From contig CANGHH010000002.1 in the NCBI GenBank assembly GCA_947453725.1, positions 310,001 to 374,000 of the forward strand: 64,000 bases of DNA, in the 5' to 3' direction. Below, one piece after another: positions 6,996 through 16,959 of the stretch. This DNA is from Betaproteobacteria bacterium (GTDB taxonomy: Bacteria > Pseudomonadota > Gammaproteobacteria > Burkholderiales > Burkholderiaceae_C). The notes under the pieces were generated by a model that was not told the origin of the DNA, did no database searches, and saw nothing but the letters and a program-made list of their open reading frames with translations. A program made the position numbers and the translations under genes. Position 1 is the stretch's first letter. Every line of letters starts with the position of its first letter.

Positions 6996-9900
6996 ATGAA
7001 CCCCGACACCCACCCCCGCTGGCAGTTCTGGATCGACCGGGGCGGCACCTTCACCGACATCATCGGCCGGGCGCCGGGTGGCGACCTGCGCACGCTGAAG
7101 CTGCTGTCGGACAGCCCCGAGCAGTACGCCGACGCGGCCGTCGAGGGCATACGCCGGCTGCTGGGGCTGCAGCCCGGCCAGGCCATCACGCCCGAGCAGG
7201 TCGATGGCGTGAAGATGGGCACCACGGTGGCCACCAACGCCCTGCTCGAGCGCAAGGGCGACCGCACGCTGCTGGTCACCACGCAGGGCTTTCGCGACGC
7301 GCTGCGCATCGCCTACCAGGCCCGGCCCAAATTGTTCGAGCGCCACATCGTGCTGCCCGAACTGCTCTACGAGCGCGTGGTGCAGGCCCAGGAGCGGGTC
7401 AGCGCGCACGGCGATGTCCTGCAGCCGCTCGATGAGCTGCATCTGCGCGAACGGCTGTGGGCGGCCTTCGACGCCGGCATCCGCGCCTGCGCCATCGTCT
7501 TCATGCACGGCTACCGCTACACCGCGCACGAAGCGGCGGCGGCGCGCATCGCGCGCGAGCTCGGTTTCACCCAGGTCAGCGCCAGCCACGAAGTCAGCCC
7601 GCTGATGAAGCTGGTGTCGCGCGGCGACACGACGGTCGTCGACGCCTACCTGTCGCCCATCCTGCGCCGCTATGTCGACCGCGTGGCCAGCCAGATGCCG
7701 GGCGTGCGTCTGTCCTTCATGCAAAGCAGCGGCGGCCTGACCGAGGCCCACCGCTTCCAGGGCAAGGACGCGATCCTCAGCGGCCCGGCCGGCGGCATCG
7801 TCGGCATGGTGCGCACCGCGGTGGCCGCCGGGCACGACAAGCTGATCGGCTTCGACATGGGCGGCACCAGCACCGACGTCAGCCATTTCACCGGCGGGGC
7901 GGCCGGTGAATTCGAGCGCGCCTTCGAGACCCAGGTCGCCGGCGTGCGCATGCGCGCGCCGATGATGAGCATCCACACCGTCGCCGCCGGCGGCGGCTCG
8001 ATCCTGGGCTTCGACGGTGCCCGGCTGCGCGTCGGACCCGAGAGCGCCGGCGCCAACCCCGGCCCGGCCAGCTACCGCCGCGGCGGGCCGCTGGCCACCA
8101 CCGACGCCAATGTGCTGCTGGGCAAGATCCAGCCGGCCTGGTTCCCCCACGTTTTCGGACCCAGCGCCGACGAGCCGCTGGACGCGGCCGGTGTGCGCCG
8201 GCAATTCACCGAACTGGCGGCCCGCGTGCAGGCCGCCACCGGCCGCCCGGTGACCCCGGAAGCGCTGGCCGAGGGCTACTTGCAGATCGCGATCCAGAAC
8301 ATGGCCAATGCGATCAAGCGCATCAGCGTGGCGCGCGGCTACGACGTCACGCAGTACACGCTGCAGTGCTTCGGCGGCGCCGGTGGGCAACATGCCTGCG
8401 GCGTGGCCGATGCCTTGGGCATGACGAAAGTCTTTGTGCACCCGCTGGCCGGTGTCCTCAGTGCCTACGGCATGGGCCTGGCCGACCCGATCGCGATGCG
8501 CGAAGCCAGTGTCGAACGGCCGCTGGATGGGGACGGCCTGGCCGCGGCGGCGGCGCAACTCGACGCGCTGGCCGCTGCCGCCAGCGCCGAAGTCGGCGAG
8601 CAGGGCCTGCCCGCTGCCGCCATCACCGTGCGCCGCCAGATCCATGTCCGCTACCAGGGCACCGACACCGCGCTGCAGCTGCCCTTCGGTGCCCTCGCCG
8701 ACATCAAGCAGGCTTTCGAAGCCGCCTACCGCCAGCGCTTCGCCTTCCTGATGCAGGGCCGGGCGCTGGTCATCGAAGCGGTCGCTGTGGAGGCGGTGGG
8801 CGCCGGTCAAGGTCACGCCGAAGCGGCGGGCGTTGATGCGGCAGCGGCCCATGTCGCGACCGCCGACGCGCAGGTCCGCATGCACAGCGGCGCGTGGCAG
8901 GACGCCGGGCTATTCGTTCGCGCCTCGCTGCGGCCGGGCGCCGTCATCCACGGGCCGGCGGTGATCGCCGAACAGAACGCCACCACGGTGGTCGAAGCCG
9001 GCTGGCAGGCCACGCTGACCGCCGGCGACGCCTTCGAACTGCGGCGCGTGCGGCCGCGCGCCACCCAGCACGCCATCGGCACCGACGCCGACCCGGTGAT
9101 GCTCGAGGTCTTCAACAACCTGTTCATGAACATCGCCGAGCAGATGGGCCTGCGGCTGCAGAACACCGCCTACAGCGTCAACATCAAGGAGCGGCTCGAC
9201 TTCAGCTGCGCGCTGTTCAACGCCGCTGGCGAACTGATTGCCAATGCGCCGCACATGCCGGTGCACCTGGGCAGCATGAGCGAGAGCATCAAGACGGTGA
9301 TCGAACGCAACCCGGTGATGCAGGCGGGCGACGTCTACGTGCTGAACGACCCCTACCACGGCGGCACGCACCTGCCCGACGTGACCGTCGTCACCCCGGT
9401 GTACCTCGGCGACGCGGATGGGCGCCCGTCGTTCTATGTCGCCAGCCGCGGCCACCATGCCGACATCGGTGGCACGACGCCGGGTTCGATGCCGCCTTTC
9501 TCGAAAACCATCGCCGAAGAAGGCGTGCTCTTCGACAATTTCCTGCTGGTGCGCGATGGCGGCATGCGCGAAGCCGAATTGCTGGCCCAATTGCAATCCG
9601 GCCCCTGGCCGGCGCGCAACCCGCAGCAGACCATCGCTGATCTGCGCGCGCAGATTGCCGCCAACGAAAAGGGCGTGCAGGAACTGCGTGCGATGGTCGC
9701 GCAATTCGGCCGCGTCACGGTGGCGGCCTACATGCAGCATGTGCAGGACAACGCCGAAGAAAGCGTGCGCCGGGTCATTACCGCGCTGAAAGATGGTGCC
9801 TTCAATCTGGCCTTGGACAACGGCGCGCAGATCGCCGTCAAGGTCACCGTCGATGCCGCAGCCCGCGCCGCGACCATCGACTTCAGCGGCACCAGCGCGC

Positions 9901-10613
9901 AATTGCCGAACAACTTCAACGCCCCCAAGGCGGTGACGATGGCGGCCGTGCTCTACGTCTTCCGCACCCTGGTCGACGACGACATTCCGCTGAACGCGGG
10001 TTGTCTCAAGCCGCTGAAGGTCATCGTGCCCGAGGGCTGCATGCTGAACCCGCTGTCGCCGGCGGCCGTCGTCGCGGGCAATGTGGAAACCTCGACCTGC
10101 GTGACCAACGCGCTCTACGGCGCCCTGGGCGTGATGGCCGCCAGCCAGTGCACGATGAACAACTTCACCTTCGGCAACGCGGCTTACCAGTACTACGAGA
10201 CCATCAGCGGCGGCAGCGGCGCCGGGCCGGACTTCAAGGGCACCAGCGTCGTCCAGACCCACATGACCAATTCGCGGCTGACCGACCCCGAGGTGCTGGA
10301 ATTCCGCTTTCCGGTGCGGCTGGACAGTTACGAGATCCGCGCCGGCAGCGGCGGGTCGGGTCGCTGGCGCGGCGGTGATGGCGGCGTGCGCCGCCTGTGT
10401 TTCCTGGCGCCGATGACGGCATCCATCCTGTCCAACGGCCGCGTCGTGCCGGCTTTCGGCATGGCCGGCGGCCAGCCCGGCGCTTTGGGCATCAACCGCA
10501 TCGAGCGGGCCGATGGCCGGCGCGAGGCCCTGGCCCACATCGGCAGCGCCGAGATGGGCGTCGGCGACGTCTTCGTCATCGAGACACCCGGTGGCGGGGG
10601 CTATGGCGCCTAG
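6996..10613 (+). CDS. 5-oxoprolinase (ATP-hydrolysing), fused HyuA-HyuB form
   Basis: A 1205-residue protein of the hydantoinase/oxoprolinase family, about the length of eukaryotic and bacterial single-chain 5-oxoprolinases. It opens 5-oxo-L-proline (pyroglutamate) to L-glutamate with ATP (EC 3.5.2.9). The N-terminal HyuA half carries DRGGTFTD (residues 15-22) and [14 protein letters not shown] near residue 285. The HyuB half begins around residue 700. ATG at 6996 is preferred to the GTG one codon earlier. It overlaps the next gene by 11 bases and starts a long co-oriented run that also contains pyroglutamyl peptidase, which supports the oxoprolinase call over hydantoinase or acetone carboxylase. 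Confidence 0.85.
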   Translation: MNPDTHPRWQFWIDRGGTFTDIIGRAPGGDLRTLKLLSDSPEQYADAAVEGIRRLLGLQPGQAITPEQVDGVKMGTTVATNALLERKGDRTLLVTTQGFRDALRIAYQARPKLFERHIVLPELLYERVVQAQERVSAHGDVLQPLDELHLRERLWAAFDAGIRACAIVFMHGYRYTAHEAAAARIARELGFTQVSASHEVSPLMKLVSRGDTTVVDAYLSPILRRYVDRVASQMPGVRLSFMQSSGGLTEAHRFQGKDAILSGPAGGIVGMVRTAVAAGHDKLIGFDMGGTSTDVSHFTGGAAGEFERAFETQVAGVRMRAPMMSIHTVAAGGGSILGFDGARLRVGPESAGANPGPASYRRGGPLATTDANVLLGKIQPAWFPHVFGPSADEPLDAAGVRRQFTELAARVQAATGRPVTPEALAEGYLQIAIQNMANAIKRISVARGYDVTQYTLQCFGGAGGQHACGVADALGMTKVFVHPLAGVLSAYGMGLADPIAMREASVERPLDGDGLAAAAAQLDALAAAASAEVGEQGLPAAAITVRRQIHVRYQGTDTALQLPFGALADIKQAFEAAYRQRFAFLMQGRALVIEAVAVEAVGAGQGHAEAAGVDAAAAHVATADAQVRMHSGAWQDAGLFVRASLRPGAVIHGPAVIAEQNATTVVEAGWQATLTAGDAFELRRVRPRATQHAIGTDADPVMLEVFNNLFMNIAEQMGLRLQNTAYSVNIKERLDFSCALFNAAGELIANAPHMPVHLGSMSESIKTVIERNPVMQAGDVYVLNDPYHGGTHLPDVTVVTPVYLGDADGRPSFYVASRGHHADIGGTTPGSMPPFSKTIAEEGVLFDNFLLVRDGGMREAELLAQLQSGPWPARNPQQTIADLRAQIAANEKGVQELRAMVAQFGRVTVAAYMQHVQDNAEESVRRVITALKDGAFNLALDNGAQIAVKVTVDAAARAATIDFSGTSAQLPNNFNAPKAVTMAAVLYVFRTLVDDDIPLNAGCLKPLKVIVPEGCMLNPLSPAAVVAGNVETSTCVTNALYGALGVMAASQCTMNNFTFGNAAYQYYETISGGSGAGPDFKGTSVVQTHMTNSRLTDPEVLEFRFPVRLDSYEIRAGSGGSGRWRGGDGGVRRLCFLAPMTASILSNGRVVPAFGMAGGQPGALGINRIERADGRREALAHIGSAEMGVGDVFVIETPGGGGYGA

Positions 10614-12213
10614 CGCAGCTGCCGTGCAGCGACGCGGCCTGCTGGGTCTGGCGGCCTGGGCGGCCGGCGGGCTGGCCGGCTGCACCAGCACCGGCGGCCA
10701 GGCACCCGCCTTGAAGGAGGGCGTCCCGCCAGGCGACGCCGCCAGCGCCTACCGCCTGGCCAACCGCCTTGGCTGGGGCGCCACCGACGCCGACATCGAA
10801 GCCGTGCAGCGCCTGGGCGCCGAGGGCTACATCGCGCAGCAACTGCGTGCGGCCGCCGGACCGCTGCCGGCCGCCGCGCAGGCCCAGATCGACGCCATGC
10901 AGATCCAGCAGCGGCAGCCGCTGGACCTGTGGCAAGAGATCGACGCCGCGCGCAAGGCGGCCGATGCACAGCCCACCGAGGCCGCGCGCAAGGCCGGGCA
11001 GGAGGCCTTCCAGGCGGCGCACAACCGGCTGGCCCGCGAAGCCGCCCACCGCCACCTTCTGCGCGCCCTTTGCGACCCGAACCAGTTGCAGGCGCAGATG
11101 CAGGCCTTCTGGTTCAACCACTTCAATGTGCACCAGTACAAGTCCAACCTGCGCGTGCTGCTGGGCGACTACGAGGAACGGGCCATCCGCCCGCACGCGC
11201 TGGGCCGCTTCCGCGACCTGCTGGGTGCCGCCACGCGTCACCCGGCGATGCTGCGCTACCTCGACAACGAACAGAACGCCGCCGGCCGACTGAACGAAAA
11301 TCACGCCCGCGAACTGCTGGAACTGCACACCCTGGGCGTCGTCGATGGCGGCGCCGGTTACGGCGGCTGGGGCGGCTACAGCCAGCGCGACGTGCAGGAA
11401 CTGGCCCGCGTGCTGACTGGCCACGGCGTGAACTTCAGCGACAAGACGCCGGCGCTGAAGAAGGAAAGGGCCGGGCTGTACATCCGCCAGGGCCTCTACG
11501 AATTCAACCCTTCGCGGCACGACTTCAGCGACAAGACCGTGCTCGGCCGCGTCATCAAGGGCCGCGGTGCGGCCGAACTCGACGAGGTGCTGGACCGGCT
11601 GGCCGCGCACCCGTCGACGGCGGCCTTCGTCAGCCACAAGCTGGCGCGCCACCTGCTGGCCGACGAGCCGTCGCCGGCCCTGGTGGCGGCGATGGTGGCG
11701 GCCTGGCGGCGCCACGACGGCCGCATCGCCGAGGTGCTGGGCGTGCTGCTGCGCGCGCCCGAATTCAGCGCCCCGACCGCCGCCGCCGACGCCAAGTTCA
11801 AGGACCCGCTGCACTTCGTCGTCTCTGCCGTGCGCGCGGCCTACGGCGAGCGCGTGGTGCTGAACACGCAGCCGATGCAGGGCTGGCTGAACCGGATGGG
11901 CCAGGGGCTGTACAACCGGCAGACGCCCGACGGCTACCCCGACACCGCGGCGGCCTGGACCGGTTCCGGCCAGATTGCCGTGCGGCTGGAGATCGCCCGC
12001 ACCATCGCCAGCGGCCCGGCCGGCTTGTTCAAGGGCGAAGACCCGGCGCTGCAGCCCGAGCAGCCGGCCTTCCCGCAGCTGGCGCGCCCGGTCTACTGGC
12101 AGGTCCTGCGTCCGCTGCTGGCGCCGGCCACGCGCCAGGCGCTGGACAGCGCCACCACGCCGCAGGACTGGGCCACGCTCTACCTGTCGTCGCCCGAGTT
12201 CGCCTACCGCTGA
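10603..12213 (+). CDS. DUF1800 exported protein, probable Tat-dependent lipoprotein
   Basis: A 536-residue protein of the DUF1800 family, whose biochemical role is unknown. The N-terminus has a twin arginine ([11 protein letters not shown]) followed by LAGC, a lipobox, so it is probably exported by Tat and lipid-anchored. Conserved family patterns are visible: FWFNHFNVH near residue 170, [16 protein letters not shown] near 230, and the C-terminal SSPEFAYR. The ATG at 10603 lies inside the end of the oxoprolinase gene, giving an 11-base overlap. The frame is open further upstream, but only as an antiphase shadow. It is paired with a DUF1501 gene 11 bases downstream, the usual arrangement for the two families. 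Confidence 0.85.
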   Translation: MAPSAAAVQRRGLLGLAAWAAGGLAGCTSTGGQAPALKEGVPPGDAASAYRLANRLGWGATDADIEAVQRLGAEGYIAQQLRAAAGPLPAAAQAQIDAMQIQQRQPLDLWQEIDAARKAADAQPTEAARKAGQEAFQAAHNRLAREAAHRHLLRALCDPNQLQAQMQAFWFNHFNVHQYKSNLRVLLGDYEERAIRPHALGRFRDLLGAATRHPAMLRYLDNEQNAAGRLNENHARELLELHTLGVVDGGAGYGGWGGYSQRDVQELARVLTGHGVNFSDKTPALKKERAGLYIRQGLYEFNPSRHDFSDKTVLGRVIKGRGAAELDEVLDRLAAHPSTAAFVSHKLARHLLADEPSPALVAAMVAAWRRHDGRIAEVLGVLLRAPEFSAPTAAADAKFKDPLHFVVSAVRAAYGERVVLNTQPMQGWLNRMGQGLYNRQTPDGYPDTAAAWTGSGQIAVRLEIARTIASGPAGLFKGEDPALQPEQPAFPQLARPVYWQVLRPLLAPATRQALDSATTPQDWATLYLSSPEFAYR

Positions 12214-12224
12214 GCCTGCCCACC

Positions 12225-13520
12225 ATGATGCAAAGACGCCACCTGTTGCAAGCCTGCGCCCTGGCTGCCAGCGGCCTGACCGCCAGCGGCCGCCTGCTGG
12301 CCGCACCGGTCGGCAGCCCGCGCTTCCTGCTGGTCTTCCTGCGCGGCGGCTACGATGCGCTGAGCTTGCTGGTGCCGATCGGCAGCCAGGGCAGCTACTA
12401 CCGCGAGGTGCGCCCCAACATCGCCGTCGTGGCCACCACCGCCAGCCCGGCCGACAGGCCCGGCGCCGTCGCCAGCCCCGGCCCCTCGGCGCTGAACGGC
12501 GACTGGGGCTTGCACCCGGCGCTGCAAACGTCCTTGATGCCGCTGGTGGCCCGGCGCCAGATCGGCTTCGTGCCCTACGCCGGCACCGACGACCTGACGC
12601 GCAGCCACTTCGAGACGCAGGACAGCATCGAACTGGGCCAGTCACTGAGCGGGCGGCGAGACTTCGGCTCGGGTTTCCTGAATCGCCTGGCGGGCCTGGT
12701 GCAGGGCGCGCCGGGCCGGCTGCCCGGCAGCGACGCCATCGCTTTCACCGACCAGTTGCCGCTGGTGCTGCGCGGCGAACTGGGCGTGGCCAACCTGTCG
12801 CTGAAGGTGGAACCCCGGTCCGGCGACGACAAGCTGCGCGCCGCCTTGGCCGGCATGTACCGCGACCACCCGCTGCAGGACCGCGTCGCCGGCGCCTTCG
12901 AGGTCCGGCAGGACGCGGCGCGGCAGATCGCCGGCGTGGCGTCGGCGGCATCGGGCGCAGCCGCGATGACCGGCGGCCTGGCCGGCGAACAGGTCTCGGC
13001 CAACCGCGGCGCCATCAACGCCCGGGGCTTCGAACTCGAGGCGCGGCGCATCGCCCGCCTGATGCGCGAGCGCTACGCCCTGGGCTTCGTCGACGTCGGG
13101 GGCTGGGACACCCACGTCAACCAGGGCGCGGCCAGCGGCTACCTGGCGTCGCGTTTCGAGGAACTGGGCCGAGGCCTGGCCGCCTACGCCGATGAGCTGG
13201 GCGCCGCCGCCTGGCGCAACACCGTCGTCGTGGTGATCAGCGAATTCGGCCGTACTGCGCGCGAGAACGGCAACCGCGGCACCGACCACGGCCACGGCAG
13301 CGTGCACTGGGTGCTCGGCGGCAGCCTGGCCAGCGGACCGGTGGTCGGCGAGCAGCAGGCTTTCGAGGCCCGGACGCTGTTCCAGAACCGCGACCTGCCG
13401 GTGCTGAACGAGTACCGCGGCGTGCTCGGCGGTCTGCTGGCGCGGCAATTCGCGTTGAATCCGGCACAGATCGACCTGGTTTTTCCCGGCGCACGGGCGC
13501 GCGACCTCGGGCTGCTCTGA
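12225..13520 (+). CDS. DUF1501 exported protein with Tat-type signal
   Basis: A 431-residue DUF1501 family member with alkaline-phosphatase-superfamily resemblance. The leader [17 protein letters not shown] carries a twin arginine and a hydrophobic stretch, fitting Tat export. Family motifs include [10 protein letters not shown] near residue 38, [10 protein letters not shown] near 290, [20 protein letters not shown] near 330 and a closing [16 protein letters not shown]1501 proteins occur beside DUF1800 proteins in many proteobacteria and planctomycetes. Their joint function is unknown. A second ATG directly follows the first, so the start is uncertain by one codon. Confidence 0.87.
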   Translation: MMQRRHLLQACALAASGLTASGRLLAAPVGSPRFLLVFLRGGYDALSLLVPIGSQGSYYREVRPNIAVVATTASPADRPGAVASPGPSALNGDWGLHPALQTSLMPLVARRQIGFVPYAGTDDLTRSHFETQDSIELGQSLSGRRDFGSGFLNRLAGLVQGAPGRLPGSDAIAFTDQLPLVLRGELGVANLSLKVEPRSGDDKLRAALAGMYRDHPLQDRVAGAFEVRQDAARQIAGVASAASGAAAMTGGLAGEQVSANRGAINARGFELEARRIARLMRERYALGFVDVGGWDTHVNQGAASGYLASRFEELGRGLAAYADELGAAAWRNTVVVVISEFGRTARENGNRGTDHGHGSVHWVLGGSLASGPVVGEQQAFEARTLFQNRDLPVLNEYRGVLGGLLARQFALNPAQIDLVFPGARARDLGLL

Positions 13521-13545
13521 ACCCCGTGCCGGCACAATCCGGCTG

Positions 13546-14196
13546 ATGCGCGCACCGACCATCCTGCTCACCGGTTTCGAGCCCTTCGGCGGCGAGGCCA
13601 TCAACCCGTCGTGGCTGGTCGCCCAGGCACTGGACGGCGAGCGCATCGCGGGCTGCACCGTCCACGCTCGGCAACTGCCCTGCGTCTTCGGTGCGGCGCG
13701 GGTGGCCCTCGACGCCGCGTTGGCAGACGTCCGCCCGGCGCTGGTGCTGGCGCTGGGCCAGGCCGGTGGCCGCGACGGTTTCACCGTCGAACGCGTGGCC
13801 CTCAATGTCGATGACGGACGCATCCCCGACAACGCCGGTCAGCAGCCGATCGACCGGGTCATCGAGGCCGCAGGGCCGGTCGCCTATTTCGCCACGCTGC
13901 CGATCAAGGCGATGGTCGCCGCGCTGCAGCAGGCCGGCTGGCCGGCCGCGGTGTCGCAGACCGCCGGTACCTACGTCTGCAACCACGTCTTCTACAGCTT
14001 GATGCACAGGCTGCGCCGCCGCCGCGGCTGGCGCGCCGGCTTCATGCACCTGCCCTGGCTGCCCGAACAAGCCGCCGCGCGGGTCGGCCAGCCCAGCCTG
14101 CCGCTGGCTGTGCAGACCGCCGGCGTGCACCTGGCGCTGCACACGGCGCTGGCGACGACCACCGACCTGCGCGCCAGCGGCGGCGCCGAATCCTGA
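13546..14196 (+). CDS. pcp: Pyroglutamyl-peptidase I
   Basis: A 216-residue cysteine peptidase of family C15 (EC 3.4.19.3) that removes N-terminal pyroglutamate from peptides. The catalytic triad is in place: E82 (GFTVERVA), C145 ([10 protein letters not shown]) and H168 (AGFMHLP). It has no signal peptide, so it acts in the cytoplasm. Three genes upstream is a 5-oxoprolinase, which would convert the released pyroglutamate to glutamate, making a plausible two-step salvage route. A CACAAT element seven bases before the ATG hints at a very short leader. The start is otherwise without a strong Shine-Dalgarno. Confidence 0.92.
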   Translation: MRAPTILLTGFEPFGGEAINPSWLVAQALDGERIAGCTVHARQLPCVFGAARVALDAALADVRPALVLALGQAGGRDGFTVERVALNVDDGRIPDNAGQQPIDRVIEAAGPVAYFATLPIKAMVAALQQAGWPAAVSQTAGTYVCNHVFYSLMHRLRRRRGWRAGFMHLPWLPEQAAARVGQPSLPLAVQTAGVHLALHTALATTTDLRASGGAES

Positions 14197-14217
14197 TCAT
14201 CAACCGGAGTTCCCACC

Positions 14218-14514
14218 ATGAAACAACGCCAACTCGTGTCCTCGGCCCTCGCATCCGCCTTCGCACTGGGCCTCGTCGGCCAGGCTGCCGCCCAGGACGC
14301 GTCGAAAGACAAGGGTCCGACGGAGAAGTGCTTCGGCATCGCCAAGGCCGGTGCCAACGACTGCGCCAACCTGTCGGGCAGCCATTCCTGCGCCGGCCAG
14401 GCCAAGGCCGACAAGATCCCCGACGACTGGGCGTACGTCGCCAAGGGCACCTGCAAGGAGCTGAAGGGCCTGACCGCCGAAGAGGCCAAGGCCAAGGTCA
14501 AGCCGAAGAAGTAA
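14218..14514 (+). CDS. bufA: BufA-type bufferin precursor (DUF2282)
   Basis: A 98-residue precursor with a signal peptide (MKQRQ, hydrophobic core, cleavage near residue 25) and four cysteines at 38, 49, 58 and 79, in the family pattern EKC..NDCA..SHSCAG..KGTC. DUF2282 proteins were recently described as bufferins: ribosomally made, copper-handling periplasmic peptides whose cysteines are modified by an MNIO enzyme (recalled literature on Caulobacter). The C-terminus is lysine-rich. A GGAG ribosome site lies eight bases before the ATG. The modifying enzyme and its partner follow directly. The metal bound here and the induction signal cannot be seen. Confidence 0.88.
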   Translation: MKQRQLVSSALASAFALGLVGQAAAQDASKDKGPTEKCFGIAKAGANDCANLSGSHSCAGQAKADKIPDDWAYVAKGTCKELKGLTAEEAKAKVKPKK

Positions 14515-14558
14515 GGTCCCGAAGCCCGCCCGACGCGCCCGGCCAACCGCAAGCGGCG

Positions 14559-15422
14559 ATGCTCGAACACACCGGCATCGGCCTGCGCCAGCCGCATGCG
14601 GCCGAACTGCTGGCCGCGCCGCCGGCGCTGGCGTTCGTCGAGGTTCACGCCGAGAACTATTTCGCCGCTGGCGGCGCGGCGCCGGGCCTGCTGGCCGCGG
14701 CGCGCGCGCAGTGGCCGGTCAGCCTGCACGGCGTCGGCCTGGCGCTGGGTTCGGCGGCCGGCGTCGACGCTGACCACCTCGAGCAGCTGGCTGCGCTGGT
14801 GCAGCGGACGGCCCCGGTGCGCGTCAGCGACCACGCTTCCTTCGCCCGCGCACCGCGCCGCCATGGCGGACCGGTGGTCCACGGCGCCGATCTGCTGCCG
14901 CTGGCCTTCACCGCCGCGGCGCTGGACATCCTGGTGGCCAATGTGCAGCGCGTGCAGGACCGGCTGCAGCGGCCCATCCTGGTCGAGAACCTCTCGGCCT
15001 ACCTGCACTGGGCCGACGAGCAGCTGGCCGAACCCGCCTTCTTCAACGCGCTGGCGCGGCGCAGCGGCTGCGGCCTGCTGCTCGATGTCAACAACCTCGT
15101 CGTCAACATGCTGAACGAGCAGGGCCGCGAAGCTGGGCAGCCTGCGCGGGCCGTGGCCGCGGCCTGCGCCTGGGTCGACGCCATCGATCCGGCCATCGTC
15201 GGCGAAATCCACCTGGCCGGCTACGACGACAGCGGCGACCTGGTCATCGACGACCACGGCAGCCGCGTCCACGCACCGGTCTGGCAGGTCTTCCGCCACA
15301 CGGTGCAGCGACTGGGACCGCGGCCGACGCTGGTCGAATGGGACACCGCGCTGCCCGAACTGGCGGTGCTGCTCGACGAAGCCGCGCTGGCCGAGTGCGT
15401 GTTGAGCGGCCGCACGGCATGA
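14559..15422 (+). CDS. bufB: BufB, DUF692/MNIO multinuclear iron oxidase modifying bufferin
   Basis: A 287-residue TIM-barrel enzyme of the DUF692 (MNIO) family. Such enzymes use two or three iron ions to install heterocycles such as oxazolone/thioamide or thiooxazole on cysteine residues of a partner peptide. Family ligand patterns are visible: EVHAENYF near residue 27, the HGVGLALG segment, SDHASF near 90, VENLSAYL near 143, DVNNLVVN near 176 and EIHLAGY near 217. The gene lies 44 bases after bufA and overlaps bufC by ATGA. It is cytoplasmic, so modification precedes export of the peptide. Confidence 0.88.
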   Translation: MLEHTGIGLRQPHAAELLAAPPALAFVEVHAENYFAAGGAAPGLLAAARAQWPVSLHGVGLALGSAAGVDADHLEQLAALVQRTAPVRVSDHASFARAPRRHGGPVVHGADLLPLAFTAAALDILVANVQRVQDRLQRPILVENLSAYLHWADEQLAEPAFFNALARRSGCGLLLDVNNLVVNMLNEQGREAGQPARAVAAACAWVDAIDPAIVGEIHLAGYDDSGDLVIDDHGSRVHAPVWQVFRHTVQRLGPRPTLVEWDTALPELAVLLDEAALAECVLSGRTA

Positions 15423-16276
15423 GCGCCGACAAGGAAGCGCTGCGCCAGCAGATGCTGTTGCGCGCGCTGTGGGGCGACGCCCGCCCCGGCGTGGTCGCCG
15501 GCTGGCTGCGCGAAGGCCCGCGCGCGGGGAGCGTGGCGCGCGGCCTGGCCGCCTACCGCGCCAACGCCGGAGCGGTGGCCGAACGCGCGCTGGCTTCGGC
15601 CTACCCCACGCTGCAGCAGTTGGTGGGCGAGGACGCTTTCGCTGCGCTGGCCCGCGCCTGTTGGCGGCACCATCCCCCGACCGCGGGCGACCTGGGGCTG
15701 TGGGGCGACGCGCTGCCGGCCTTGATCGCGGCGGCCGGCTCACTGGCCAGCGAGCCCTATCTGGCCGATGTCGCGCGGCTGGAATGGGCCGTTCACCTGG
15801 CGGAACGCGCCGCCGACGCCACGCCGCCGCAGGGCCTGGAACGCCTGGCGCACGACGAGCCGGCCGCGCTGGCCCTGCGCCTGGCGCCGGGCACCGCGCT
15901 GGTCGATTCCCGCCACCCGGTGGTGGCGATCTGGCAGGCTCACCGCAGCAGCGCCGACGACCGCTTTGCGCCGGTGCGCGCGGCCTTCGCGGCGGGCACC
16001 GGCGAATGCGCGCTGGTCGCCCGCGACGGCTGGCGCGCCACGGTGCGCGCGCTGCCGCCCGACGAGGCGCGCTACAGCCAGGCCCTGCTGGCCGGCGGCT
16101 CGCTGGGGGCCGCGCTGACGGCCGCCGGCGCGGCTTTCGACTTTCAGGGCTGGCTGATCGCGGCGCTGCAGCAGCAGCGGCTGGTCGCCGTCGAGACCCT
16201 GACCGCCGCGGCGGGGGGCGCGGCCGATACCAATGCCAATGCCAGAATGACCGGTCACCACCGGAGTGCACGCTGA
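15419..16276 (+). CDS. bufC: BufC, DUF2063 partner protein of the MNIO enzyme
   Basis: A 285-residue protein with the DUF2063 N-terminal domain (pattern GLAAYRANAGAVAERALASA, PTLQQLVGEDAF, CWRHHPP) in its first 100 residues. DUF2063 proteins act as recognition partners that present the precursor to the MNIO enzyme in related systems such as methanobactin MbnC and bufferins. The start codon overlaps the bufB stop as ATGA, implying translational coupling. The last residues are low complexity and read through to 16276, where a membrane-protein gene begins in another frame. Confidence 0.82.
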   Translation: MSADKEALRQQMLLRALWGDARPGVVAGWLREGPRAGSVARGLAAYRANAGAVAERALASAYPTLQQLVGEDAFAALARACWRHHPPTAGDLGLWGDALPALIAAAGSLASEPYLADVARLEWAVHLAERAADATPPQGLERLAHDEPAALALRLAPGTALVDSRHPVVAIWQAHRSSADDRFAPVRAAFAAGTGECALVARDGWRATVRALPPDEARYSQALLAGGSLGAALTAAGAAFDFQGWLIAALQQQRLVAVETLTAAAGGAADTNANARMTGHHRSAR

Positions 16277-16959
16277 TCGCCAAGAACCGCAACAAGTTGC
16301 TGCTGCTGGCTGCACTGGGTGCCGTGGCGGCCTTCTTCGTGCTGGACGGTGCCCGCTATTTCAGCTTCAGCCAGCTGCAGGCAGCGCAGGCCGATCTGGC
16401 GCGGGCCTACGCCGAACAGCCGCTGCGCGTGCTCGCGCTGTACGCGCTGCTCTACATCGCGCTGTTTGCGCTGGCCCTGCCGGTGGGCTCGGTGATGACG
16501 CTGGCCGGCGGCGCCCTGTTCGGTTTCGGCCTCGGCGTGGTGGTCGTGTCCTTCGCTTCGACCATCGGCGCCACGCTGGCCTTCCTGGGCGCGCGCTATC
16601 TGTTGGGCGACGCCGCCCGCCAGCGCTTCGGCGCCCGGCTGGCCGCGGTCGACCAGGGCATCGCCCGCGAAGGCGCCTACTACCTGTTCACGCTGCGCCT
16701 GATGCCGGTGCTGCCGCCGGCGCTGCTGAGCGTGCTCTTCGGCCTGACGGCGATGCGCACCGCCACTTTCTACGCGGTCAGCCAGATCGGCATGCTGGCC
16801 GGCACGCTGGTCTACGTCAACGCCGGCACGCAACTGGCGCAGCTGGAATCGGCGCGCGGCATCCTGAGCCCGACGATGGCCGCGTCGCTGGTGCTGCTGG
16901 GGCTGTTCCCGCTGGGCGTCAAGAAGGCCGTCGATGCATCGCGGGCGCGGCGCCTCTAG
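16273..16959 (+). CDS. TVP38/TMEM64 (VTT domain) inner-membrane protein
   Basis: A roughly 228-residue DedA-like protein with five or six hydrophobic segments. Motifs LPVGSVMTLAGGALFGFG and FTLRLMPVLPPALLSVLFGL are typical of the VTT (SNARE-associated) domain. In-frame ATG and GTG codons are absent near the expected start. A CTG at 16273 overlaps the bufC stop as CTGA, with GGAG six bases upstream, and gives a good positively charged N-terminus (IAKNRNK) before the first membrane helix. A TTG at 16297 is the alternative. VTT proteins are linked to lipid scrambling and membrane homeostasis. A role with the bufferin genes is suggested only by position. Confidence 0.75.
   Translation: MIAKNRNKLLLLAALGAVAAFFVLDGARYFSFSQLQAAQADLARAYAEQPLRVLALYALLYIALFALALPVGSVMTLAGGALFGFGLGVVVVSFASTIGATLAFLGARYLLGDAARQRFGARLAAVDQGIAREGAYYLFTLRLMPVLPPALLSVLFGLTAMRTATFYAVSQIGMLAGTLVYVNAGTQLAQLESARGILSPTMAASLVLLGLFPLGVKKAVDASRARRL

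Noticed and set aside
8910..10691. A long minus-strand frame (593 codons) over 5-oxoprolinase
   Set aside because: It is antisense to a fully matched enzyme, has low-complexity composition and no start signal.
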